Shown here: positions 1-10,699 of the stretch, in pieces
Layout of the letters: each line of letters opens with the position of its first letter
Numbering within the stretch: position 1 is the first letter of the stretch
Assembly (NCBI GenBank): GCA_014338405.1
Contig: JTDE01000255.1
Coordinates: 90,760 to 154,759, forward strand
Origin: Paragonimus skrjabini miyazakii
Lineage: Eukaryota; Platyhelminthes; Trematoda; Plagiorchiida; Troglotrematidae
Length of the DNA: 64,000 nt
Reading direction: 5' to 3'
Notes under the pieces: model-generated
The model's input: only the letters and a program-made list of their open reading frames with translations
Databases searched by the model: none
Told to the model about the DNA's origin: nothing
Made by a program: the position numbers and the translations under genes

Positions 1-290
1 ATACTTCCACTGCGCACAGCAGTGATCAAAATCAGACACCAACGTCTTATTCACTGCGCCCTCGGGCTAGGCAAGCCCCTCACTGCCAAGTGAGGCAGAC
101 TGTTGAGTCATTGGCTCCAGGTAAGAATTTCCAAGAAAATCTTGTATTCTGTTGTCTCACAAGTCTGATTTTTGAGTCAGAGACTTGGGGTGGGGTCCCT
201 CAAGTCAACCCCCTTCCACGGTGTAAACCACTAGGAAGTGTCAAACGTTACTGATTGTATTGACGGTGGCATAATCCTGTTACTATTTTA

Positions 291-820
291 GTGGTAACCA
301 TTGGCGCCTTCAATATCCGCCCTCTCCGACAAGTCAGTCAGCAAGCTGCTGTGGTTAGTGCTCTTTCAGTTCGGGAACTTGATTTGTGCTGTGTGCCGGA
401 GATGCTAGGCAACGGTTCTAGCAGGGCTATCTAGTTGAGCTCACTTCTAGATAACTGTCGATCCAGGCGCTTTTATTTTAGGATTTCTGGTGACCCCGAA
501 GCTGAATCTTGTGGTCACGCTGGAACGGGAATCGCACTGAGTTCCATAGCAGAGCAGTATTTGCTCGATTGGATCCCAGTGAACAGTTGCTCTTGAGCTG
601 TCAGACTCAATACGTCAGTAAAAGTCTATCGGCGCAAATCAGAAAAGGGTTGTGTTTTCATCACATCGATGCATGCTCCAATAGCCAGCTGTTTGGATGC
701 TATGACGCTCTCGTTGACCTTCGGAGGCAAACTAAACACTCAGACATCAACGTGCTGGCGGACGATTCTAATGCTCAGCCTGGTCGTCTTTTTCCGGACG
801 AGAAATGACTAATAGGTATG
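291..820 (+). pseudogene. LINE endonuclease domain remnant
   Basis: This is the 5' coding part of the LINE. The translation of 291-340 gives the N-terminal strand of an APE-like endonuclease (GAFNIRPL), and a frame at 509-808 ends with DLRRQTKHSDINVLADDSNAQPGR. That end corresponds to the conserved 'D-x-N' block of these endonucleases; the usual GDFNAQ is degraded to DDSNAQ. At least one frameshift separates the two parts. It is inferred to be inactive. Confidence 0.7.
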
Positions 821-1849
821 TTTGGTGTTCGGGCACAACGCACTGACAATCTCGAAAGACTGCTGTAGCTGTACGCCACCCATGGCCTCTATATTTCAAA
901 CACCGCATTCCAGCCTCATGAACAAGCGTCGCTTGATCCCACCTGGTTCTGTATGTGATGGACACCGTTGAGAACTTAAACGCAAGCTGACTAGAAGTAT
1001 GCGCAAAGACCGCGAGCATTACTTGGTCGAAGAGTGAAAAGAGGTTGAAAGAGCCTTTTATCTAGGAATAACAGATGACTTTTTCCCCTGGTACGTGGTT
1101 GTTCTGGTCGTCGAGTTGGTGTAAGTGAGACCATATATGAAAAATGGAGTTCAATTATCGCCAGACACTCGCGCCAGCTTGACGGATGAACAGTTCAGCT
1201 GGCCTCAACCAGACCATATGGACTACGGGACCTAAATGGTCGGTTACTGCATCGGAAGTCGAAGTGGTCCTGGAGCTTAAGTTATTGAGGCGTAATAAGG
1301 CTGCTGGAAAAGACCACCTACCTCCCTCTTTTTTCTAGGATGGCGGTAAGAGGTTGATATCAGAAATGACGAAACTCATCCAGACGATTTGGGAGACTGA
1401 AGAGGTAACTCGTAACTGATGCTTATCAGAAGTAATTCCCATTTTCAAAAAGAGGGCCCGAAGTCTACGTGACAACCACACAGGGATCAGTATAGTGTCC
1501 GTTGTGTCTGAATTACGCATTGGTCATGCAGTGCGTCGGCTTACCAAGCCCAAAAGAAGTCAGATGCTTGAAGAACAAGCAGGTTTCCGACCCGGTCAAG
1601 GGTGCGTGTAACCATACCTTGCAAAGAGTCTTGAAACTTTGGTACTTTTACGGGCAGTCGACGGTCGTGGTCATGTTAGACCTAAAGGCTGCTTTCGAAT
1701 GTGGTGCTGGTAACGTTTTCTGGAATTGTCTTCTGCGCGAAGGAGTTCCATAGAAAAACGTGGATCAGTTGAAAACACTGTATGCCTACTCTCCAAGCAG
1801 GATGCGAGTTTATGAATACATTTCTCGGGCGGCCATCACTTCCAGTGGT

Positions 1850-2188
1850 TACTGATGAATAGTGGGGGATTTTGGCTTCCATATGAATTGAACATCACCC
1901 ACAGTTGACTGCAACTGTCGCATTCCCATAAATAATCCAGTTGACCCCTTTCGAACTGCAGAAGCACTGGACTTGAGTTTTGCTCTCATCAGAGCTCGTC
2001 AGTAGTGCATATCCTCGTCACTGCTAGGACTAGAATCACGGTCACGCTTTCATGAGGCAACCATGTTGTTCACTACGCCATTGACCTCACATTAGACACG
2101 ATCGAATTATTATATGTGAACGCTTAACCACCTTCGCTTGTGAGTAGTGATTGGTTTGCCCCATCACCTCGAGAACAGACACAGTAAC
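1850..2188 (-). mobile_element. tRNA-derived SINE with hammerhead domain, nested in the LINE
   Basis: This is a full-length SINE copy on the - strand. It shares with the copies at 9733, 56612 and 63833 the 3' tail, the hammerhead block (1964-2008), the tRNA-like B box and A box, and the 5' leader rich in 'cagttactgt'. It splits the LINE reverse transcriptase exactly between the codons for ...SSG and NGVRQ. The LINE bases on either side (about 1837-1850 and 2189-2203) resemble each other at about 9 of 13 positions, consistent with an old target-site duplication. Confidence 0.85.
1964..2008 (-). ncRNA. Hammerhead ribozyme motif, decayed copy
   Basis: The motif is read on the - strand. CUGACGAG is intact and stem II still has G-C, C-G, U-A, C-G and U-A type pairs. 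The essential GAAA is changed to AAAA, and the base after the GUC cleavage site is C, which breaks the first stem I pair. It is expected to be inactive. Confidence 0.7.
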
Positions 2189-3199
2189 TGTCCTATTTCT
2201 AATGGTGTTCGTCAACGATGTCCGATTTCCTCCTTCCTGATCAATTTTGTCATGCACGATATTCTGGGAAGTGCGCTTAAGGAGTGCAGTAAGCTTGGTG
2301 TTGAGCTTTCTTCCGGGCGCTAGGTTAACTTATCTGGAGTGTGCGGATAACATTGTCTGACTTATCCTAACTCCCAAGGAGATGTAGACCTCGCTGAACA
2401 AGGTGAGTGACCGAGCTGGTTTGTTTCGAATGCGCTTCGCATTTTCAAAATGCAATATGTTGCTTGAAGACTGGGGCATTCACACTTCTAACTACTTTAC
2501 TGAGGGCAATCAGCTCGAGATTGTAGACAGTTTCACCTACTTGGGTACCACTATCTCTCCCTACCGCTAATGAGATATCCGTGTGGATATCAAAGGCATG
2601 AGTTATTTTTGCCATTCTGCGTCATTTGTGATGTAGACAAGACGTACGGTTGTCACTAAAAGTAAGGGTATATAATGCTTGTGTACGTTCTGTTTTGCTG
2701 CCTGGTTCGGAGACATTACCTGTTTGCAACGAAGGTATGGGCGAATTTGTTGTGTCTGACTATCATTCTTACCACAATGAGTTTCGTGATCGCGTGAGCG
2801 ATACGGCCGTTCTCCCAGGATGCGCGATCAAATTGTCAGCAACTCACGCTGTACAACCTGTGATGATTGAATCACGTAGTCCGCATGTCATCTAAGCGTT
2901 TGTCGTACCGAGCACTATATGCTGAGATCACCAACGGTTGGGTAAGATCGCGTGGTGGCCAAGCAACAAAGTAGTCACGAAACGTGAAGACCCTGACTGT
3001 TGGTCTGGTTGGGGTCCTCGCGACCACCCACATCGTTGGCTAGAAAAGTCACTTGAGATGGCAGTGTACCGCATTCAATGGTGTTTCTGCATCAATACTA
3101 TTTCTAGTTTTTCTGCTTCGTGTTCTATTAGTATCCGTTTATCTTTTCAGTGGCGTTTTCTTTTAGTACATTGCACCTCACTGCTGAAGTGAGCGGCGG

Positions 3200-6100
3200 T
3201 CTGAAATGCAGTAACTTCTGATCAGAGATGAGACTGTTGTGATGACTATCATGATGAAACACTGAGATTCGGAAGGCTCGGAAGACAAGTGGCTACAAGT
3301 CGTTACCTTCAGAACAGTTCGCCGACCATTCGCATGTCAAGTGTATCTCTCTGGAGAAACAAACAGAACTGTCCTTTTGAAAGCATTAACCGTTTTAATC
3401 CATGACAGGGCAGACTTAGAATTTATATATTTTCAAAGACCGCTTCAGTCTGAGGCCAAGAAGGTTGCTCATCCTCTTTGCATTGTTCGAAGTTGAGCTC
3501 CCTAATCGAAGGAGACGATAGTGTAACTTAGTATTATCTAATGGACATTGGAGCCAGCATAACACAAAGGAAGACATAACGAGAAACTATGTATGTTAAC
3601 GTCACTTTACTTTTACTCATTGCTGAGATGAATACGTCATACAGAACAATTCACTTCAAGTCACACGTATACAGTCACTGATCAGTGCAATACAAGTGCG
3701 TACACTAACAAATCACTTCTACCCCACCTTACCTACTTGCATCAACAGTGACACATGCACACGCAAAATCAATCGGTTTGCTCCAACGCATGACTAGACA
3801 TCTGCCACAGTTGACGAGAGAGATAATGACCAATCGAATTATTGATGGAGTCTAGTGAACAGACTCAGTTGATTGAGAAACTCGGCTTCGTCGATCTTCC
3901 AGACTGTTCAGTCCAGTAGTCAAAGTGTCGATCAAGTTCATTTTAATCGCACTCAATCGGTCGCTTTTGTTGGGCGGAGAATATTGAGTGACTTCGCGCG
4001 TGCAAAAGTCCTTTTTGCATGCTGCTTGCTCTCCTTGTAGTTGGTCCATTGCTGATGACGGGCTGACCGGTTCGTTTGTAGTGTTTTAGTTAATGATGTT
4101 CAAGAGCCTCGTTTTAGTACACAACAGATGAGGTAGGCATATTATATATCATCTTGTCGTGTTACCATATGCAGTCAAACTTTTAAGAGAGCCACTGAAT
4201 GGCATAACTCGGGTGTCATCTATCGTTCACTTGCTGACCCACCTGATTGAGGAAGGTGTGTGAGGATGAATGCCCGAAGTTTTTATTAATAGGAGGCTCA
4301 TGTAAAAAAGTTAATGTATTAGAATATCTCGTCTGTTCCTAACTATCACTCGGGCTTCTAAAATCATTCAGTGGGAAAGTGCAGAAAATAGCTCAAATAA
4401 AATATCTCTTAGGGCCTACTAAAGAATTTCACCTGCAATTACGGTCTTTTTGGTGCAATATCTCCAACTCAGAAAGTGCACATAGTGAAACTGACCAAAT
4501 CAACGTAACGGCAACAAAATGTGTTAGCAGTGACTTTGGGAAGCCGCGCCCATTTGTTTTTTTAATTTAACGGTCATCGTATGGACAGTTTTCGGACAAA
4601 GCTGTTTGAGTACTCCTCAAAAATGTTGAGGTTGTAAGAAATCCATTTTTATTGGCACTTTGACGGGTCATTTTTTTATGGGTCTACTGCTGTAGTTGCT
4701 AGCAATAATACAAATCACATAAAAGTTATAACGGGTGTTTTAAAAGTGGTTACAAGAGAAACAAAGATACTATGTCGATTCCTCCTAATTTCAAGGTTCG
4801 GAACTCAAGGAAGGAGGTAACACTGTGTCAAACTTTTATGAGGATACTATGTGTTTTCAAGTGGTCCATCGTCTAATGTGTTTCAGACAAACAATTCTAA
4901 AGATACCCCAGTCTCAGTGTTACTGCGTAACTTAATGGACTCAACAGAATGGTATTATCAGCGTAAGCATGTTAATTCATTTGATCAGCACAATATATAA
5001 GAAATTGGTCAGCAATAAAGGAACAAAGGGTTTCCTTGTTAGATACCTTTATCCGGGCAAGAATTCTTCAAAGTAGAATATGTCTGAATTGTTAACAGCG
5101 CGCAAGTCATTGTCTAAGATAAAGACAAAACCGTGAAAGTAGCTGCTCTTTGGCAAGATTCTTATGATTATTGGTGAAATACTTTAAATATATTTAGTTC
5201 TGCACTGCGTCGTGTGAGAATGCCCGTACAAACTGTTGAATAATTGTAAATTTATGTTCACCGTCTAGTTACCGGAAACCAAGCTGTCCATTAAACAGAA
5301 TATTGTGGACGCAACTTGTGACCGCTAGTTGTATAGTAATTAAGTGGAAGCTAGATAATGTTAATGTGATCATGATCGTCGAGACGAATGCAACGCAAAC
5401 CGAGTCCAGCTACAGAGGCTGTGCGCAACTATCAGTGGTGAGTGAAAAGTAGTTACCAATTACTTTCTTCTAAAAGTGGCTATGTCAGCAAGTTTCAGAC
5501 GCCCGGTTTTTGAGCACAGACTGTTCCAGGGAACGAATTGCTTTAATAATTTTACGTTTGGAGACCAAAACGATGGGATCCCGATTACCAAAAGTTACAC
5601 CTTTCGCCAGGCTATTGCTGTCGACCAATGGGCCGTGAAGACTGACACTCTAGTAATGCGGGAAATTTCTGTTTAACAAAGAAAGTTAGTAATCATTAGG
5701 CAGGTTTCGTGGTGGCTGTGTGCCGCTTCTTTGCTTGAACAGGTCGTCTTCTTTTGAATCGAACTGGACACTGGTGACGGTTTTTATAGTATACAAGCTG
5801 CGGAAAATAATAATTCGTAGATTGTCTTAGTGGTATTTTCATGACGAGAGTGAGTCTGTCGTTGTACCAAACTATTGCTCACAGTACGTTTAAACTGCTT
5901 AATTCCCCGGTGGCTTTCTCAGGCTAACAGTTTGCAGACGACAACACCTCATGCTCATGTATTCCCCGGCTGTAATGACAGGGCTCCAACCGATCAAGCG
6001 TACAATGCTTGATTAGCTGCCGTTGGTCGGACAACAAAAAGAGCCTTCCGATACTCAAGCGCTAGGAGGACGCCTGGATACTTTCACCTGTACGTCTGAT

Positions 6101-9100
6101 ACCCTAACCAACTGATTTACGTACTGCTACTAGTAAAAGTGCTTGCAACCCGAAATACAAAGAGGTAGCCTTATCCACATTTGCTGGTCTTTCATTTTCA
6201 CTGCATCAAGGCTTCGAGCTTGCGATTAGCCAACAAGTTCCATTACTAAACTTTTTTTATGTGGTAAGCATGTCCAGGTTCGATTCTAACACTCCTTTTC
6301 AATCTATAACTAAACTGATGGTAACGATGTATGAATAAATAAATTGGTCCCCAATTTGGGTTTACCATACTGGCGATCCAGTATACGTTATCACAGTTTG
6401 GGAAGAATAACGTGAGATCCAGTCATATGCTACTTGTCGCCATTGATGTCCGCAGTGCGATGATGACGTTAAGAAAGATAAGTGTGCTTTGCTTGCAAGA
6501 AGTTGCCTGAATAGTTATACGTAGGTGCTCTGACATTCCAAGTGTTCACTGGAAACATTTTCAGGCTGATCAAAACTCGTGACGTGGGCCTCCGTATTTG
6601 TTATCGTGTTGAGTCTGGTCATGTCAATGTTATCGGCATAACTAACTCGGAATTTATCAAGTTCAAGCCTGGCCTTTAAAATGGCTTATGTAAAACAGCA
6701 CATCTGAAAAACGTGTACATGATTCTGAACGTGTAGAGGATGTGTCCCGAAAATCGTTTGGCGTTAATGGGGGGAGGTAGGTGACATGTCACGATGGATG
6801 TGGGTGATGTTGATCCTAGCTACAAACTCTCTAGATAAGTGGGTTTGTGGAAGCCACAGATAAGTTGATGTTCTGTGGTCAAGAGTTAGAATGTTCCAGA
6901 CATTTGATTGTCACGACTGCTAGGGTAGTTCCACTAAAACAGTTGCTTACCCAACTGACATTCCAATAGAGATTACTGAATAGCAGAGGTTTACTGCCAA
7001 CCCATGGGGGTATGTGCAACTGGTTAAAACTTCATCTCCCAGTGTTGACCAATTAAGCGTGGTTAGTACGAGTGTTGGGTAAAAGGTGTGTTCATAGTAT
7101 CCCAAAGGATGCTTTTGCTGTCCACGTTGTAATGGATCATGGTAAGAGGTTGATTTTGGGTGTGATTTTGAAGAACTGGATTTGGCTGTCCGATGTAGTG
7201 ATGATAGGTGACTCTTCAGATTCGGGGAGTGTACTGAAATTCTCTCATTTTGGCCTGGATACTTGCTATGCTGTGTAAAACTTAGGAATATTAGGCCTAA
7301 CAATCTGCTTTCATCGCACTGACATGCGCTAACCAGCACAAATCTGATCACTGGGGTGGTTTTTGATGGTGTAATCTATCAGTCGGGCTGATATTTGTTG
7401 GACGCATATTCGGCGGTAGTGGTCGTTGATTCAGTCCTGTTGGCCAAGTGGCCATTCCCTAGGGCAGAAATGGATGGGGCGTCTTGGGGCGCGTAGCACA
7501 CAAACGCCGTAAGGTCAGTTTAACAACTGACCGTGAATTATACCAGCATTTTTGCTGCTGGTTCAACGTGGATTATTTACCTTGAAAAACAAAGTGGGAG
7601 GTTGAGATTCAAAGTGGATTGAAACGACGATTTTTCAAAACATCACCGACGGTTTCTCACAGAACATTAAAGTTAATGAACTCACCACTATTACGGGCAC
7701 GATTCTGATTGGATACTACTGGGAAGAACGAGTTCACCGAAATAGCCACGACAACAAACGCTCGAGCGAAATCAAAACTACGGACAGCATTAGGAACATC
7801 TCAGTACTTAAACTTCTGAATGGTTCTTCCAGCCCCAGATTCTACTCCCCGGTATGGTCGTCCGATCAGCGCAAGTCGCAGGTCATGGTTGCCTGTGCAC
7901 TCTGTCAAACGTTGGATTTTCGGTGACAGTTAACCACGTATTTATTCGTGCGTTTATTCGTTTACACTTAGGCGTGCATGTATACTTTCTTCATTGGTAA
8001 GCAAGGACGTAGTTCTCGTAGAACCCAACTGTGTCTCATATTGTAAATGGCTCTGTCACTATTCTGAAAGTGGATTCCACTTAACTGAGGAAGATTCGCT
8101 CGCCATAGACCTTTGGAATTTGGTAAAGCCATGGAGATCCGATTACGTAGAGCAACGCCAAGTGGGCGGGAGGAGTTAGTTCAGTGAGTTTAGCGGATCA
8201 GTTGATTGATTGAGCCACCCGATAAATGCGGAGTGAGCTAACGTATCAATAGCGTTCACAAGCACGAAGGAAATGAACGATAAAGAGTCTGAGCCGTGTT
8301 CGCGTTGTCTTATATTGATCACGCTTATGAGTTAAAAAAACGTTGTGTGGTTAGGCCAAAAGCATACGCGTGCAAGATTTATGCGGGATATATTCTTCCT
8401 TGTTATTATTAATTGTAACTCACCTTGATTGTGTCATAAGATAGCAGCGCTCCGCATCGGCTCATGATCTAAATGTCAGTTCCTAAACTAAAGCAATAGT
8501 TACTCAAATTTTATTACCGATCAGCAGATTCGATCGTGGGTTCGTGTGTAGGTGTAGTTTGGAGTGCATACCAGTCTCTGCTCTTATCTAACTGCATTCG
8601 CACTCCCAGCCGCTTTGCTTGGCTTGTTTGACTGAGCTAATTTGTTTTCAGTCCTCAGTTTTTCCCGTTTTTTGCGTGATGGCCTCACATTCAGGACTCT
8701 ACTGCTGTCACGCTCACACACAGACACGCAAGCATGCAAAAGCAAGCTCCCACAAAAGCACGGGTAGTTGTAACCAAAAAAAGGAACAAATAAACCCCCG
8801 CCATACCCAATCAGCTAATGTGAGACAAGCGTAAACACATATCGGCCCTTGTAAGTATAATGACTAGTCGTCCTCTGGAACGCAAACAACTGACAGTGAT
8901 AAATGGAAAAGCCATTAGAGCATAGGGAGAGCGTGCTGAATATACACCGACTTTTCATTTATGAATAAGATTTACGATCTCGCTTATGCATGGAAGACAC
9001 GCAATCGGTATGCTTGGTTGTTAAGCGATTTTGACAGAAATGAACGCATAGCTTAGTTTGGGAAGATCTTCTTGTTTGGGATTTGAGAAACAAAACAAAT

Positions 9101-9680
9101 GAGCTGATATCGAACGACCACGAGCTTTTTATGTACCACTACATACAATGCGGGTTTGACAAAATTAGCCGTATCGATGCATTTCAAATTCATTGTTAAT
9201 CACAACGCAATGAATATTTACCGTTTGCTGCCAACGTTTGCCTTTACAATGTAAATGGTGCTCCGTCAAGGGTTGCTCAGCTTCTTAAAAATAAACGTAG
9301 AACGCAAAAAGCAGAAAAATGCGCGTCGATTTAAATGTACCCAAATTGCGACGTGTACTGGTCAGTTCTGTTTTTTACACAAGTTATTTTGTTGGTTATG
9401 TTGGGTAAGCACAAACAATTTTTATTAGTGCAGTTTCACTGATAACACGAGGTTTGGCTGACGTCTGGTTCAAATTGATATACTATTCACATGATGAAAT
9501 GTGAACAATTGCTAATAAATACGGTTTAACGATGATGTGTAGAAGAATACTATAAAACAACTCGTATGGAACTGTAAGCATTTGTCTTGTGGATACCGGC
9601 ATCAAACTTTGCAAGGAACTCAAAGAAGTCCCATGGCAAAAAAGGTGAAAGCTGAAATGTCTGTTCCCAGAGAATGAAAA
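3200..9680. other. No recognisable gene
   Basis: About 6.5 kb of unique-looking sequence. Open frames here are short (134 codons at most, - strand 6947-7351, overlapped by a 68-codon + frame) and none resembles a family I know. A weak resemblance to the SINE tail near 6795-6815 is too short to call. No tRNA, rRNA or tandem array was seen. Confidence 0.5.
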
Positions 9681-9732
9681 TTAAACTTTACCACGGAGTT
9701 TATTTTGCAACCAAGTAGAGAGCTTCAAAATA

Positions 9733-10002
9733 ACTGATGAGTAGTCGGGGAGTTGGCTAATTTCAAGTTGAACATCACCCACAATTGATCGCAGCTGTCG
9801 CATTCCCATAGACTTTCCAGTCGACCCCTTTCGAAAACAAGCACTAGACTCGAGTTTCGCTCTCATTACAGCTCGTCAGCAGTGCACATCATCGCCACTG
9901 CCGGGACTTGAACCATAGACACGCTGTTCATGAGGCAACCGTGTTTACCACTGCGCCATTGACCTCACGTTAGGCACGACCGAATTATCATACGTGAACG
10001 CT
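9733..10002 (-). mobile_element. tRNA-derived SINE, truncated by the assembly gap
   Basis: The copy lies on the - strand and contains, in SINE order, the A box (TGGCGCAGTGGTAAACA), the B box (GGTTCAAGTCC), the hammerhead block and the 3' tail that ends with the complement of 'actgatgagtagtcgggg'. The 5' leader runs into the N gap at 10003. It is one of the better preserved copies. Confidence 0.9.
9841..9885 (-). ncRNA. Hammerhead ribozyme, type I, core intact
   Basis: On the - strand the order is stem I strand GCACUG, CUGACGA, stem II GCUGU-AAUG-AGAGC, GAAA, C-UCGA-G as a minimal stem III, U, C at the cleavage site, then UAGUGC closing stem I. All core bases are present. Stem I keeps six pairs with one G-U wobble; stem II has one G-G mismatch. 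Weak activity is possible but untested. Confidence 0.8.
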
Positions 10003-10102
10003 NNNNNNNNNNNNNNNNNNNNNNNNNNNNNNNNNNNNNNNNNNNNNNNNNNNNNNNNNNNNNNNNNNNNNNNNNNNNNNNNNNNNNNNNNNNNNNNNNN
10101 NN
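10003..10102. other. Assembly gap (100 N)
   Basis: Exactly 100 N, the conventional placeholder for a gap of unknown size. It is bordered on the left by a - strand SINE and on the right by a + strand SINE, in head-to-head orientation. Confidence 0.95.
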
Positions 10103-10333
10103 CACAGTTACTGTCTGCTAACTCAAATCGATAACCTCGCCTCATTACCAGCGTGACCGTGGTTCATGTCCCGGCAGTGGCGAGGATATGCACCACTGAC
10201 GAGCTGTAATGAGAGCGAAACTCGAGTCTAGTGCTTGTTTTCGAAAGGGGCCGACTGGAAAGTCTATTGGGATGCGACAGCTGCGATCAATTGTGAGTGG
10301 TGTTCGGCTTCAAAATTCTTCCCAAATCAATAA
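10103..10333 (+). mobile_element. tRNA-derived SINE with internal deletion
   Basis: The copy is on the + strand. It starts with the leader 'cacagttactgtctg', lacks the A-box part, resumes at 'cctcattacc', then carries a B box variant (GGTTCATGTCC), the hammerhead block and the 3' tail to about 10330. It shares the unusual GCTGT stem II variant with the inverted neighbour at 9733-10002, so the two copies are closely related. Confidence 0.85.
10190..10234 (+). ncRNA. Hammerhead ribozyme, type I, core intact with a stem I mismatch
   Basis: GCACCA, CUGACGA, GCUGU-AAUG-AGAGC, GAAA, C-UCGA-G, UC, UAGUGC. The core is intact. Stem I has a C-A mismatch at the second pair from the core, and stem II has the same G-G mismatch as the copy at 9841-9885. 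Confidence 0.75.
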
Positions 10334-10382
10334 GTCTGTTCATTAGATAGTTCAAGAACGAAAATGACGAATAGCATGGAAC

Positions 10383-10637
10383 TTAAGACGGATCCTTGTG
10401 GAACACCGCCGTTGGAACGGGATTCTTTGTTAACTTTTCGTTCACCATAACGTTAAACCTAGGTTCGGTTAGGTGATTCTCAAAGCTATAATCACTGAGT
10501 TTTCTCAGGTCGGTGAAATGTTCGACCATGCCAAAGGCTATGGACAGGTCAAGATAAACTCTGTTTATGTCCATTCCTGGGTCAGTAGCCTTTGTCTGAA
10601 CAGCAGTTTCAGCGCGACAGTGACTGGTAATTATCAA
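10383..10637 (-). pseudogene. LINE reverse transcriptase fragment (CR1/jockey-like)
   Basis: The - strand frame contains INRVYLDLSIAFGMVEHFTDL, which matches the motif A neighbourhood of CR1/jockey-type reverse transcriptases (consensus of the type YLDxSKAFDxVxH). It is followed by FNVMVNEKLTKNPVP, like the segment preceding 'SGVPQGS' in that group. The catalytic aspartate of the FD pair is changed to G. Only about 85 residues remain and no second domain is seen. The clade is inferred from motif style. Confidence 0.6.
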
Positions 10638-10699
10638 TCCTGTTTTGTTTGCAACAGGGTTGTTTTGTCAAGCTGTAGTAACATATGGTAGAATACCAC

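Larger units (their letters stand above)
1502..2900 (+). pseudogene. LINE reverse transcriptase remnant (interrupted by a SINE)
   Basis: The fingers and palm region reads KNKQVSDPVKGACNHTLQRV and then VVMLDLKAAFECG, which contains the first catalytic aspartate (motif A), followed by FWNCLLREGVP (1502-1753). Translation resumes after the SINE at about 2190 with SNGVRQRCPISSFLINFVMHDILGSALKECSKLGVEL. The catalytic YADD box is mutated to CADN and followed by a stop. The thumb part near 2650-2750 includes VRSVLLPGSETLPV. It is a clear relic of a reverse transcriptase with no coding capacity left. Confidence 0.8.
1..3190 (+). mobile_element. Decayed RTE-like non-LTR retrotransposon (LINE) with endonuclease and reverse transcriptase
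   Basis: This is a nearly full-length but inactivated LINE read on the + strand across shifting frames. From 291 the translation starts like an APE-type endonuclease (VVTIGAFNIRPL), and around 700-808 it reads INVLADDSNAQPGRLFPDEK. Reverse-transcriptase blocks follow: LDLKAAFECG at about 1678-1710, NGVRQRCPIS at about 2200-2230, a broken FADD-type motif near 2335-2360 (CADNIV then a stop), FTYLGTTISP near 2530-2560, and VYNACVRSVLLPGSETLP near 2660-2730. The C-terminal tail GPRDHPHRWLE lies near 3015-3050. Many stops and frameshifts are present, so no protein is made. Assignment to the RTE clade (SR2-like) rests on recalled motif similarity. A SINE interrupts it at about 1850-2188. Both ends are approximate. 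Confidence 0.85.

Noticed and set aside
6947..7351. 134-codon - strand frame
   Set aside because: Ser/His-rich, no family resemblance, overlapped by an open + frame; probably chance.
7500..7550. Palindrome 'gtcagtttaacaactgac'
   Set aside because: Short isolated inverted repeat without flanking element structure.
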